Shown: one piece after another, positions 53,255 through 61,099 of the stretch | How positions within the stretch are numbered: position 1 is the stretch's first letter | Layout: each line of letters starts with the position of its first letter | Source: JAEUHQ01 sp964538915 | GTDB lineage: Bacteria; Planctomycetota; UBA1135; UBA2386 | NCBI GenBank assembly: GCA_964538915.1 | Contig: CAZIFB010000011.1 | Span: forward strand, 1-64,000 | Reading direction: 5' to 3' | Length of the DNA stretch: 64,000 nucleotides | The notes under the pieces: generated by a model | Told to the model about the DNA's origin: nothing | Database searches by the model: none | Seen by the model: the letters and a program-made list of their open reading frames with translations, nothing else | Position numbers and translations under genes: made by a program

Positions 53255-54102
53255 CGATCGAACTGCGCGGCACGGGTTACTTCGGCAAGGTGCCGACCGC
53301 GGGTGACTTCCAGCGGCAGGCGACCGTGGACGGACCGGACAGCAAGACCTTCGACTGGTTCAACGACGGATGGACGAGGCACGCACTCGCCGGGCGCCGT
53401 CCCGATCTCGCGGAGCCCGTGTCGTTCTGCTGGCAGCGGCCCGGCGCGGACCGCACGTTCGTCGGCGTGATGGTCGCGAGTCGCGATCGGGCGGGGCGGC
53501 GCTTCCCGCTGCTCGTGTTCGCGTCGATCGCCGGCACCGAACGGTTCGCCGATGCGGTGTCGTGCTCGCACGAGTTCTTCGACCGCGCGACGTCGGTGGC
53601 CGAGTCGGGGCGGGCCGGCGTGGACGTGCCGGCTCTGCGCGCTCACGTCGATGCCCTCCGCACGGCGTTCGACGCGGACGGTGTCGTGCGCCAGGCCGAG
53701 TGGCAGGCGTCGGTCACGGCCGACGCGTGGGCGAACGGCGACGCCGCTTCGCGCCTGCGCTCCGTGCAGTACGCGTTCTCCGGCGGCGGCCGACCGAACT
53801 TCGTCCTGCGCGGTCGATGGCATGGCGATCTGCGCCACCTGGCCGCGGTGGCGTCGTTGCTCGAGAGCACGTCCGGGTCGCCGCCGGCGATGCTCTTCTG
53901 GTCGCGGCGCGACGGTGAGATCGCGTGGCGCGCAGCCTGGGATTACGCCGTCCCGAGCCTGTTCGAGGCGCTGCTGTGGCATGATGTGCAGGCTGCCACC
54001 GCGTTCGACACCGATCCCGGCGCGGTAACCGTGCCGGCGGCTTTCGCCGGCCGACCTGCGTCGCCGGACGCACGGCTCTCCGATCTGCTCTCGCCCCGCT
54101 GA
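53251..54102 (+). CDS. tagF: TagF/ImpM domain protein, type VI post-translational repressor
   Basis: The 283-aa product carries the TagF signature at its N-terminus (GYFGKVPTAGDF) followed by FDWFNDGW and VSFCWQRPG, as in ImpM family proteins. In Pseudomonas, TagF represses type VI assembly through its effect on the FHA protein. Its position next to an FHA-bearing protein here is therefore consistent. It starts at GTG 53251, overlapping the tssM stop. The second half of the chain contains SPPAMLFWSRR and may bind a partner. It is cytoplasmic. Confidence 0.88.
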   Translation: MTIELRGTGYFGKVPTAGDFQRQATVDGPDSKTFDWFNDGWTRHALAGRRPDLAEPVSFCWQRPGADRTFVGVMVASRDRAGRRFPLLVFASIAGTERFADAVSCSHEFFDRATSVAESGRAGVDVPALRAHVDALRTAFDADGVVRQAEWQASVTADAWANGDAASRLRSVQYAFSGGGRPNFVLRGRWHGDLRHLAAVASLLESTSGSPPAMLFWSRRDGEIAWRAAWDYAVPSLFEALLWHDVQAATAFDTDPGAVTVPAAFAGRPASPDARLSDLLSPR

Positions 54103-54122
54103 ATCCGTTCGGCGGACCTGCC

Positions 54123-54803
54123 ATGAAGTCCAAGGACCCCGAACCGAACCCGCCTCCGGAGAAGCCGCAGCCGATGGGCACCGAGTTCCTCGTTCGCGAG
54201 GTGGTGCACGGCGAGAAGTCGCGCGCGTGGGTCGACCTGTCCGCGAAGATCGTCTTCTACCTGCGCACCCGATTCGGCAACAGCTCGTTCCCGCCGGGCA
54301 TCGAGTTCACGGACTTCGTCAGCGACACGATGCTGAAGATCCTGACCTCGATCGAGACGTTCGAGCACCGTGGCAAGGACTCGTTCTGGAAGTGGGTGCA
54401 GACGCTCGCGGGCAACCTGTGGCGCGACCTTTGGCGGCGTTTCGACCGCGATCGGCGGCTGGGCCTGCTCGGCCGCGGCGACCATGCCGGCGACGACAGC
54501 GACACCCGGCCGCCGTCGGTGACCGAAGGCGCGGCTTCGAACGAGGAGACGCCGACGCAGATCGTGCGTTTCCGCGAGCTCGAGAAGGCCGAGGCCGAGT
54601 GCGTCGCGAAGCTGCCGAAGCAGATGCGCGAGGTCTACGTGATGCGGCGTCAGCACGAGATGACGTTCGCCGAGATCTCCGAGAAGACGGACGGCATCAA
54701 GGAGGTCACGCTGCGCAGCCACTACATGCGCGCGCGCGACCACGTCCGCGAATGCCTCGGCGCGAAGATCGACGCGCTCGGCAAGAACATCAAAGGCTGG
54801 TAG
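54123..54803 (+). CDS. ECF-type RNA polymerase sigma factor
   Basis: The 226-aa product has the sigma region 2 helices (FTDFVSDTMLKIL and the WKWVQTLAGNLWRDLWRR region) and a region 4 helix-turn-helix (QMREVYVMRRQHEMTFAEIS). An acidic linker with DDSDTRPPS sits between the domains. The enlarged region 2 fits the ECF groups expanded in planctomycetes. It begins 20 bases after tagF, so it is probably the last gene of the type VI operon and could control it or respond to it. A perfect hairpin follows directly. Confidence 0.8.
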   Translation: MKSKDPEPNPPPEKPQPMGTEFLVREVVHGEKSRAWVDLSAKIVFYLRTRFGNSSFPPGIEFTDFVSDTMLKILTSIETFEHRGKDSFWKWVQTLAGNLWRDLWRRFDRDRRLGLLGRGDHAGDDSDTRPPSVTEGAASNEETPTQIVRFRELEKAEAECVAKLPKQMREVYVMRRQHEMTFAEISEKTDGIKEVTLRSHYMRARDHVRECLGAKIDALGKNIKGW

Positions 54804-54807
54804 CGCC

Positions 54808-54824
54808 CGCCGCGGAGCGCGGCG
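54808..54824. terminator. Bidirectional terminator between convergent operons
   Basis: The perfect stem cgccgcg-gag-cgcggcg fills the 21-base gap between the sigma-factor stop (54801-54803) and the convergent dienelactone hydrolase stop (54825-54827). Its position makes it a shared terminator; a T-tract is lacking. Confidence 0.6.
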
Positions 54825-55715
54825 TCACTTCAGGTGGCGCCGCAGGAACGTCAGAGTGAGCGGCCAGGCGTGGCGCGTCGCGGAGAGATTGGCGCCTCCG
54901 GCCCCGTCTTGCCGACTCGTGAAGGCGTGGCCCGCACCTTCGAAGGTGTGGAACTCGTACGTCTTGCCCGCCTTCTGCATTGCCGCGATCGTCGGCGGCA
55001 GGGTCGTGTTGATGCGCGCGTCGTTGCCACCGTAGAGGCCGAGAACCGGGGCTCCGATGTTCGCGACCCTCGCCTCCGGCGCGGCTTCGGCAGTCGAGCC
55101 GGGCATGCTGCCGTAGAAGACGACCGCGGCGGTGAGCCTCGGCTGGCCGAGCGCGTAGCCGAAGCTCTGGGTTCCGCCCCAGCAGAAGCCCAGGACCGCC
55201 GTCTTGCCGTTCGAGGCGGGCAGTTTTTCGCCAAAGGCCTTCGCGGCGTCGAGGCGCGCGAGCATCTCGTCTTCGCCGAGCTTGCGGATCGCCTGGCCCA
55301 CGTCACCTGCGAGCGCCGCGGTGCCGCCGCCGTCCTTGCCCTTGCCCGACAGGAAGTCCGGCACGACGGCGATGAACCCGTCCTGGGCGAGCTGGTCGCC
55401 GACCGCACGGATCCAGTCGCTCATGCCGCGGATGTCGTGGATCACCAGGACGACGCCGGCCTTGTCCTGCCGTTCGGGGTAGACGACCCACGTGACGAGC
55501 TTCGTGCCGTCGGCCATCGCGATGTCGACCCACTCGCCGTGCCGCGGGGAATCGGCGAGCGCCTTCGTGACGTGCGCCGCCGTGCCGGGCGGCAGCGCAT
55601 CGTCCCACGGTACGTCGGCGGGGGCGGCGTCCTGGGCGATTGCGCAGACGGCGAGTGCGAGGCTCGCGGCGAACGAACGAAGGGGCAGGAGTGCGGCGGT
55701 CATCCGCGCGATCAT
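54825..55715 (-). CDS. Secreted dienelactone hydrolase family protein
   Basis: The 296-aa product has a signal peptide (about residues 1-27, ending AIAQ). The alpha/beta hydrolase core has the Cys nucleophile elbow GFCWGG (Cys178), the acid loop LYGGNDARIN and the catalytic histidine GAGHAF. This Cys-type triad is that of dienelactone hydrolases, which act on lactones and esters. The presence of a signal peptide suggests a periplasmic esterase rather than aromatic ring catabolism. A second possible start is at 55703. It follows the B12 mutase gene by 19 bases, so it is the last gene of that operon. Confidence 0.85.
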   Translation of the reverse strand: MIARMTAALLPLRSFAASLALAVCAIAQDAAPADVPWDDALPPGTAAHVTKALADSPRHGEWVDIAMADGTKLVTWVVYPERQDKAGVVLVIHDIRGMSDWIRAVGDQLAQDGFIAVVPDFLSGKGKDGGGTAALAGDVGQAIRKLGEDEMLARLDAAKAFGEKLPASNGKTAVLGFCWGGTQSFGYALGQPRLTAAVVFYGSMPGSTAEAAPEARVANIGAPVLGLYGGNDARINTTLPPTIAAMQKAGKTYEFHTFEGAGHAFTSRQDGAGGANLSATRHAWPLTLTFLRRHLK

Positions 55716-55734
55716 CGCACGGCAGTCACCGGCG

Positions 55735-58700
55735 TCACATGTTGCGCCGGTACTGGCCGCCGACCGAGTACAGCGCCTGTGACATCTGACCGAGCGAGCA
55801 CGACTTCGCGGCGTCCATCAGGCTCGCGAAGACGTTGGCGCCGGCGAGCGCTTGCTGCTGCAGACGGGTGAGTGCCGCGGGCGCGGCGTCGGCATTCGAA
55901 CGGTGGGTGGCGGTGAGGCCGTCGATCTGCGCCTGCTTCTCCTCATCCGTGCTGCGCATGACTTCGTGCACGACGTGGATCGGCGAGCCGTCCGCGCCGA
56001 GGAACGTGTTGACGCCGATGATCGGCAGCTCGCCGTTCGCCTTCAGCGTCTCGTAGTGCAGCGATTCGTCCTGGATGCGGCCGCGCTGGTACATCGTCTC
56101 CATCGCGCCGAGCACGCCGCCGCGCTCCGACAGGCGATGGAACTCGGCGTAGACCGCTTCTTCGACGAGGTCGGTCAGCTCTTCGATCACGAAGCTGCCC
56201 TGGAGCGGGTTCTCGTTCTTCGCGAGGCCGAGCTCCTTGTTGATGATCAGCTGGATCGCCATCGCGCGACGCACCGAGTGCTCGGTCGGCGTCGTGATCG
56301 CCTCGTCGTAGGCGTTCGTGTGCAGCGAGTTGCAGTTGTCGTAGATCGCGTAGAGCGCCTGAAGCGTCGTCCGGATGTCGTTGAAGTCGATCTCCTGCGC
56401 GTGCAGCGAACGACCCGACGTCTGGATGTGGTACTTCAGCATCTGGCTGCGCTCCGCGCCGCCGTAGCGCTGCTTGATCGCCTTCGCCCAGATGCGCCGT
56501 GCGACGCGCCCGATCACCGCATACTCGGGGTCGACACCGTTGCTGAAGAAGAAGCTGAGGTTCGGCGCGAAGTCGTCGATGTGCATCCCGCGCGACAGGT
56601 AGTACTCGACGTACGTGAACCCGTTCGCGAGCGTGAACGCGAGCTGCGTGATCGGGTTGGCGCCCGCTTCGGCGATGTGGTACCCGGAGATGGACACCGA
56701 GTAGAAGTTGCGCACGCGGTTCTCGGTGAAGAACTGCTGCACGTCGCCCATCATCCGCAGGGCGAACTCGGTGCTGAAGATGCAGGTGTTCTGCGCCTGG
56801 TCTTCTTTCAGGATGTCGGCCTGCACCGTGCCGCGGACCGTCGCCAGCGTCTCGCGCCGGATGCGGGTGTACGCCTCGGCGGGCACGACCTGATCGCCGG
56901 TGACGCCGAGCAGCATGGTGCCGAGGCCGTCGTGGCCCGGCGGCAGCGCGCCGCGGTAGCGCGGTCGCGGCACGCCGCGCTCGCGGAAGATCGCATCGAT
57001 GCGCGCGTTCGCCTCCGCGACCTTCCCGTTCTGGTGCACCCACTTCTCACACTGCTGATCGATCGCCGCGTTGAGGAAGAACGCGAGCAGCATCGGCGCC
57101 GGGCCGTTGATCGTCATCGAGACCGACGTGACGGGGTCGCAGAGGTCGAAGCCGCTGTAGAGGCGCTTGGCGTCGTCCAGGGAGCAGATCGAGACGCCGG
57201 CGTTGCCGACCTTGCCGAAGATGTCCGGGCGACGCGCCGGGTCCTCGCCGTAGAGCGTGACGCTGTCGAACGCGGTGGAGAGCCGCTTGTACGGCTGCCC
57301 CGACGACAGGTAGTGGAAGCGGCGGTTCGTACGCTCCGGCCCGCCCTCGCCCGCGAACATGCGTGTCGGATCCTCGGCGCTGCGCTTGAACGGGTAGACG
57401 CCGGCGGCGAACGGGAAGCGGCCGGGCACGTTCTCGGTGAGCAGCCAGCGCAGCCGATCGCCGTGCGAGCGGAACTTCGGCAGCGCGACCTTCGGGATGT
57501 CGAGGCCGGACAGCGACCGCGTGTGGTTCTGCACGCGGACCACCCGATCGCGGACCTGGAACTCGAAGAACTCGGCGGAGAGCCGCTTGCCGAGAACGTC
57601 CCACTCCGCGAGCAGGTCGCGGCACTCCGGCGCGAGCTGTTTCTGCGCCGCGGTGACCTGCTGTTCGATCTCGGCGCGCGCTGCGTAGGCGGTGGGCGGC
57701 AGCGCCTCGACTGCGCGCTGCAGCACGTGGCAGCGCTCCGCGATGTCGCTCTGCTCGATCGCCCAGCGGTTGTAGCGGCGGTTGTTGTCGACGATGTCCG
57801 CGAGGTAGCGCACGCGATCGCTCGGAATCACGTGCGTCGTCTCGGGTTCGCCCTCGCGCAGGTCGACGCTGCTGGCGAAACGGCCCGGGCGCTTGTCGTC
57901 GAGCGCTTTCGCGACGGCGCGGTAGAGGCGGTTCGTGCCGGGATCGGCGAAGGTCGCGGCCATCGTGCCGAAGACGGGCATCTGCTCGACCGGCGTGCCG
58001 AACGCCTTCTTGTTCCGCTGGTACTGCTTCCGCACGTCGCGCAAGGCGTCGCGGGCGCCGCGGCGATCGAACTTGTTGATCGCGACGAGGTCCGCGTAGT
58101 CCAGCATGTCGATCTTCTCGAGCTGGCTCTGCGCGCCGAATTCCGGCGTCATCACGTAGAGCGACACGTCGGCGTGCTCGACGATCTCGGTGTCGCTCTG
58201 GCCGATACCGCTGCTCTCGAGCAGGATCAGGTCGAATCCCGCGGCGCGGAGCACGTCGAGCCCGTCCTGCACGGACTCGGACAGGGCCATGTTCGCGCGC
58301 CGCGTCGCCATCGAGCGCACGAACACGCGAGCGTCGGAGGCCGCGTTCATGCGGATGCGGTCCCCGAGCAGCGCGCCGCCGGTCTTCTTCCGCGTCGGGT
58401 CGACACACAGCACCGCGATGCGATGGGTCGGGAAGTCGAGCAGGAAGCGTCGAAGCAGTTCGTCGATCAGCGAACTCTTGCCTGCGCCGCCCGTGCCGGT
58501 GATGCCGAGAACGGGCGCCGGCGTCGCGATCCGCGCTTTCGCTGCCCGGATCGCCTCGCGATGCACATCGGGAAAGTTCTCGAGCAGCGAGATCGCGCGC
58601 GCGGTCGCGACCGGATCGGTCGCTTTCGGCGCGGGCAGCGCGTCGCTGCGTTCGCCCGTGGCGAAGTCGCAGCGCCGCAGCATGTCGTCGATCATTCCCT

Positions 58701-59175
58701 GCAGGCCCATCGCGCGGCCGTCGTCGGGCGAGTAGATGCGCGCGATGCCGTACGCCTGGAGCGCCGCGATCTCCTCCGGCAGGATCACGCCGCCGCCGCC
58801 GCCGAAGATGCGGACGTGTCCGGCGCCGCGTTCCCGCAACATGTCGAACATGTAGCGGAAGAACTCGTTGTGCCCGCCCTGGTAGGACGTGACCGCGATG
58901 CCCTGCGCGTCTTCCTCGATCGCGGCGTCGACGATCTCCTGCACCGAACGGTTGTGGCCGAGGTGGATCACTTCGGCGCCCGTCGCCTGCGCGATGCGGC
59001 GGAAGATGTGGATCGACGCGTCGTGTCCGTCGAACAGGGCGGTCGCCGTGACCAGGCGGATCTTGTGCGTCGCCTGGTAGGGGATCGGTGTGTCGCCTTG
59101 CGTGGCGACGGCCGACGTGGTCGATGATGCCGCGGGAGTCACGATGCGCGGGGAGAACGCGGGACGAGCTGCCAA
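55735..59175 (-). CDS. icmF: Fused B12-dependent acyl-CoA mutase with built-in G-protein chaperone (IcmF)
   Basis: The 1146-aa product has three parts. The N-terminal B12-binding domain has the cobalt ligand motif DGHD (His51). A MeaB-like GTPase carries the P-loop GTGGAGKSS (227-235), which protects and reloads the mutase. The C-terminal acyl-CoA mutase TIM barrel runs from about 600, with SISGYHIAEAGANP and AFTLANGFTYVEYYL. This domain order is that of IcmF, which interconverts isobutyryl-CoA and butyryl-CoA or related branched acyl-CoAs; methylmalonyl-CoA is less likely because the G-domain is fused between the parts. Length matches the family. It follows the NTF2-like gene by 21 bases. 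Confidence 0.93.
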   Translation of the reverse strand: MAARPAFSPRIVTPAASSTTSAVATQGDTPIPYQATHKIRLVTATALFDGHDASIHIFRRIAQATGAEVIHLGHNRSVQEIVDAAIEEDAQGIAVTSYQGGHNEFFRYMFDMLRERGAGHVRIFGGGGGVILPEEIAALQAYGIARIYSPDDGRAMGLQGMIDDMLRRCDFATGERSDALPAPKATDPVATARAISLLENFPDVHREAIRAAKARIATPAPVLGITGTGGAGKSSLIDELLRRFLLDFPTHRIAVLCVDPTRKKTGGALLGDRIRMNAASDARVFVRSMATRRANMALSESVQDGLDVLRAAGFDLILLESSGIGQSDTEIVEHADVSLYVMTPEFGAQSQLEKIDMLDYADLVAINKFDRRGARDALRDVRKQYQRNKKAFGTPVEQMPVFGTMAATFADPGTNRLYRAVAKALDDKRPGRFASSVDLREGEPETTHVIPSDRVRYLADIVDNNRRYNRWAIEQSDIAERCHVLQRAVEALPPTAYAARAEIEQQVTAAQKQLAPECRDLLAEWDVLGKRLSAEFFEFQVRDRVVRVQNHTRSLSGLDIPKVALPKFRSHGDRLRWLLTENVPGRFPFAAGVYPFKRSAEDPTRMFAGEGGPERTNRRFHYLSSGQPYKRLSTAFDSVTLYGEDPARRPDIFGKVGNAGVSICSLDDAKRLYSGFDLCDPVTSVSMTINGPAPMLLAFFLNAAIDQQCEKWVHQNGKVAEANARIDAIFRERGVPRPRYRGALPPGHDGLGTMLLGVTGDQVVPAEAYTRIRRETLATVRGTVQADILKEDQAQNTCIFSTEFALRMMGDVQQFFTENRVRNFYSVSISGYHIAEAGANPITQLAFTLANGFTYVEYYLSRGMHIDDFAPNLSFFFSNGVDPEYAVIGRVARRIWAKAIKQRYGGAERSQMLKYHIQTSGRSLHAQEIDFNDIRTTLQALYAIYDNCNSLHTNAYDEAITTPTEHSVRRAMAIQLIINKELGLAKNENPLQGSFVIEELTDLVEEAVYAEFHRLSERGGVLGAMETMYQRGRIQDESLHYETLKANGELPIIGVNTFLGADGSPIHVVHEVMRSTDEEKQAQIDGLTATHRSNADAAPAALTRLQQQALAGANVFASLMDAAKSCSLGQMSQALYSVGGQYRRNM

Positions 59176-59196
59176 TCTAGCGGTCGAGGGCCGCTG

Positions 59197-59613
59197 CTAC
59201 TCGGCAGCGGCTTCTTCCGCCGACATCGGCGAGTAGTGCTGTGCGACGATCTTCCAATCGTCGCTCATGCGGCACAGGGAGAAGGTGCAACGGCCGCCCT
59301 GGTCGTGGTTGCGGCCCTCGGGGTCGACCTGGGACAGCTTCCAGCTGCCGATCACGGTCGCGAACTGGTCGTCGAAGACCTGGAAGTCGAGGTCCTTCAG
59401 CTCGAGCTTCACCGACTCCAGGTACCGGAACTCCTGGTCGAGCACTTCTTCGAACTCGCCCCAGCCACGGTCGCGGCGACCGGATGCGTCCAGGTTCTGG
59501 AAGCGCTTGTCGGTCCAGAAGTGCGAACGGAACGTCTTGAGATCACGGCTGTTGAAGGCCTGCCGCATGCTGCGGAAGAAGTCGTCCAGTTCCTTCAGGC
59601 TCTCTACGCTCAT
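59197..59613 (-). CDS. SnoaL/NTF2-like protein
   Basis: The 138-aa product has the cone-shaped NTF2 fold pattern. Helices MRQAFNSRDLKTFRSHFWTD come first, then strands with FATVIGSWKLS and the closing WKIVAQHYSPMSAEE, typical of SnoaL_3/DUF4440 proteins. There is no signal peptide. The function is not known; family members bind small molecules or act as hydratases/isomerases. It lies 21 bases upstream of icmF on the same strand, suggesting a role tied to the acyl-CoA mutase, by context only. Confidence 0.75.
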   Translation of the reverse strand: MSVESLKELDDFFRSMRQAFNSRDLKTFRSHFWTDKRFQNLDASGRRDRGWGEFEEVLDQEFRYLESVKLELKDLDFQVFDDQFATVIGSWKLSQVDPEGRNHDQGGRCTFSLCRMSDDWKIVAQHYSPMSAEEAAAE

Positions 59614-59697
59614 GAGAAAGGTCGTCCTTGCCAGGCGCGCCGCCAGTCGGGCGATCCGCGCGCGATCGTCGGCAGCGGGGCGAAGGTCGGGGCGACC

Positions 59698-61077
59698 TCA
59701 CCGCGCGATGTGTCGATACAGAGGCTCTTTGGCCTTCTCGTAGACGACTTTCCCGTTCACCAGGGCGGTCGTCACGAAGGTGGCATAGTGCAGCGGGTCG
59801 CCGTCGAGAATCAAGACGTCGGCGTCCTTGCCCGCCTCGAGCGAGCCGACCCGATTGTCGACCCCGAGCAGTTTGGCTGCGTCCAAGGTGATGGTGCGCA
59901 GGGCCTTGCGGTTGTCGAGACCACCGCGGACCGCAAATGCCGCGTCGACGTGGGGAGTGTTGAGGTCCTGGCCCAGGATGCCCCCGGTGCTCACGCCGGC
60001 TCCGCCGAACATGCCGACCGGGCAGGTGACGGCGACCGGCACCCCGGCTTTGCCGAGGATGGCGGCCGAGGCCAGGTTGCTGCCGGTCGTGTCCGGTGCC
60101 GCCGGGTCCGCGGGGAGGCGGTCGCGCGGACTCAGGATGACCATGGAGCCGGTCGCGGCGATCTCGTCGGGCACGAGCCACGCGCTGGTCGGCTTCTGGA
60201 ACACGACGCCGCGGCCGAGCATCGCCGCGATGTCGAGTCCCTGCCGGATGGCGTCGACGTCCGACGTGCGCGCCGCGCCGCGCCGGCCGCCGCCGAAGGG
60301 ATTGAAGCCGCCGCCGCTCAGCGACAGCCACAGCGTCGCCTGGCCGCGCAGCACCGCGACGATCTTGTCGGCGCCGGCGGGCATCGGCGGCTCCTTCGCG
60401 TTCGCGTCGGCCGCTTTCTGCTTCGGGAAGTCCTCGAGTGCCTTCAGGTACTCCTTCGCCTTCTTCACGGTGTCTGCGAAGCGATCGCGGTCCGCCAGGC
60501 TCAGGCTCGCGCTCATGCCCACGACCGCGTCCTCCTTCAGCACCATGCCCTTCACGTCGCCGTACGCGAGCTTCACGACGGCATTGCTGCCCGACGGCGT
60601 CGCCGACGAACCGGTCGAACCGGCCAGGAAGGTCGTGATGCCGGCGGCGAGGCCCTGCTTGATCTCGGGATCGAACGGGTTGACCGCGTCGGCGAACGGA
60701 CCGTTGCGCGGGGCGCCCATGCCGTTGCCGAGCACGCACACGAAGCCGGGGCTCACGGTCTTGCCCTTCGCGTCGATCACGGTCGTGCCTTCGGGCAGCG
60801 TCAGGTTGTGCCCCACCGCGTCGATCTTGTCGTCCGCGATCAGCACGGTCGCGCCGGTGAGCCGCTGGCCGGTGCCGAGGTAGACGTCGCCGCCGACGAT
60901 CGCGGTGTACGCCTTCGGCTTCTTGTCCGTCGCCTCCGCGGGCTTCGCTTCGGGCGTGGCCGCAGGTGGCGTCGGGCCGCCGGGTCGCTGGCCGCGTCGA
61001 CCGCGCCCCTGAGCCGTGGCGTCGACCGCGAGGAGCAGCGTCAGCGACGCTGCGAACAGGGTTTCGATGCGCATCAT
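59698..61077 (-). CDS. Secreted amidohydrolase-family protein lacking the HxH metal motif
   Basis: The 459-aa product has a signal peptide (ending VDATAQ) and a Pro/Ala/Lys linker. It then has an amidohydrolase-type composite beta sandwich and barrel (KIDAVGHNLTLPEGT, TVSPGF and the C-terminal GSLEAGKDADVLILDG). Where the metal-binding DxHxH should follow TVSPGF, the sequence reads VCVLGNGMG, so the first ligands are gone. The chain is intact, so this is a full-length pseudoenzyme rather than a broken gene. It is the fourth of at least four tandem paralogous genes and lies 22 bases after the previous one. Confidence 0.75.
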   Translation of the reverse strand: MMRIETLFAASLTLLLAVDATAQGRGRRGQRPGGPTPPAATPEAKPAEATDKKPKAYTAIVGGDVYLGTGQRLTGATVLIADDKIDAVGHNLTLPEGTTVIDAKGKTVSPGFVCVLGNGMGAPRNGPFADAVNPFDPEIKQGLAAGITTFLAGSTGSSATPSGSNAVVKLAYGDVKGMVLKEDAVVGMSASLSLADRDRFADTVKKAKEYLKALEDFPKQKAADANAKEPPMPAGADKIVAVLRGQATLWLSLSGGGFNPFGGGRRGAARTSDVDAIRQGLDIAAMLGRGVVFQKPTSAWLVPDEIAATGSMVILSPRDRLPADPAAPDTTGSNLASAAILGKAGVPVAVTCPVGMFGGAGVSTGGILGQDLNTPHVDAAFAVRGGLDNRKALRTITLDAAKLLGVDNRVGSLEAGKDADVLILDGDPLHYATFVTTALVNGKVVYEKAKEPLYRHIAR

Positions 61078-61099
61078 CGGTGGATCCTCGTCGCCTTCG

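Noticed and set aside
55735..59175. Ordinary methylmalonyl-CoA mutase
   Set aside because: The B12 domain is at the N-terminus and a GTPase is fused between it and the barrel, which is the IcmF arrangement.
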